Of a DNA stretch of 37,467 nucleotides, positions 37,418 through 37,467 are shown piece by piece; position 1 is the stretch's first letter, and each line of letters starts with the position of its first letter. The stretch spans positions 1 to 37,467 of the IMG/VR virus record IMGVR_UViG_3300048672_000343; one strand, written 5' to 3'. The DNA is from a virus. The translations under genes and the position numbers were made by a program. The notes beneath the pieces are model-generated. The model ran no database searches and was not told where the DNA came from. It worked only from the letters and a program-made list of their open reading frames with translations.

Positions 37418-37446
37418 TTGACAAAGATACAAAAGTAGTGTATAAT
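37418..37446 (+). promoter_or_regulatory. Perfect sigma-70 promoter reading off the window end
   Basis: TTGACA at 37418-37423, a 17-bp spacer and TATAAT at 37441-37446: both hexamers are exact consensus. The start would be about 37453 and transcription runs rightward out of the window. If the genome is circular it would enter position 1 toward the early genes. This is the strongest promoter seen in the window. Confidence 0.85.
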
Positions 37447-37467
37447 ATACATTTTTAAACTTGAGGT

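Larger units (their letters stand above)
37005..37467. other. Non-coding terminal control region with repeats
   Basis: No gene larger than about 20 codons is plausible in these 463 bases. The region holds, in order, a parS-like palindrome, a 22-bp-spaced direct repeat, a six-copy 22-bp A-tract array, GC-rich ACGCGTG repeats and a perfect rightward sigma-70 promoter. It is upstream of the terminase on the late strand. Together these suggest a packaging (pac/cos), replication or late-transcription control zone. Confidence 0.7.

Noticed and set aside
1-37467. Direct terminal repeats at the two window ends
   Set aside because: The first and last bases do not match each other, so no terminal redundancy is visible; the window may be a cut of a circular or permuted molecule.
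1-37467. Integrase, repressor, transposase or tRNA genes
   Set aside because: No tyrosine/serine recombinase, HTH repressor, transposase motif or cloverleaf with a T-loop was found on either strand.

Overview
The window reads as a nearly complete, strictly lytic-looking genome of a short-tailed (podovirus-type) tailed phage of a Gram-negative bacterium. The signs are a P22/BPP-1-style late cluster (large terminase, large portal, scaffold, DUF5309-type capsid, head-tail adaptor, short tail fibre, internal virion proteins including a lytic transglycosylase), a family-A DNA polymerase, and an M15-type endolysin. I see no integrase, CI-like repressor, tRNA, reverse transcriptase or phage RNA polymerase, so host sigma-70 RNA polymerase probably does all transcription. 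The host cannot be named from the sequence. By eye the DNA is AT-leaning, with a more GC-rich patch at about 26.0-27.5 kb.

Layout. There are two converging transcription units. The rightward unit (about 0.86-15.27 kb) holds replication, nucleotide and lysis genes: a PrimPol-helicase, a degenerate HNH-like protein, an unknown gene with its own sigma-70-like promoter, a Cys-cluster (possible ssDNA-binding) protein, three tandem pentapeptide-repeat proteins, DNA polymerase, a RecB/Cas4-like nuclease, a VRR-NUC nuclease, an SNF2-type helicase, a DUF6378-like protein, a dCMP deaminase with an extra C-terminal module, exported proteins, a small membrane protein next to the endolysin, and small coiled-coil or basic proteins. 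The leftward unit (about 37.0-15.3 kb) holds packaging, head, tail and ejection genes in one tightly packed operon with many ATGA/TAATG start-stop overlaps. The units meet at a 9-bp-stem hairpin near 15.3 kb. A second intrinsic terminator lies directly after the capsid gene on the late strand.

The two window ends are non-coding and rich in signals. Upstream of the terminase there are a parS-like palindrome, a 13-bp direct repeat and a six-copy A-tract array, both with a 22-bp period, GC-rich ACGCGTG repeats, and a perfect TTGACA-N17-TATAAT promoter at the very end. At the left end there are a 30-bp direct repeat, an AT-rich hairpin and a 111-aa leftward gene. If the molecule is circular or circularly permuted, this gene would sit just upstream of the large terminase and is a candidate small terminase.

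Most interesting items: (i) two paralogous proteins flanking the portal, with HExxH plus a downstream conserved Glu and shared N- and C-terminal tags, which look like zincin metallopeptidases in a head-assembly cluster; (ii) a 736-aa fusion of a repeat-rich tail protein to the head-tail adaptor, with a possible internal start; (iii) the triplicated pentapeptide-repeat cassette with recombination scars; (iv) the phased-repeat and parS-like control region; (v) mini-genes, notably a 22-aa Lys/Pro protein between a zincin and the portal.
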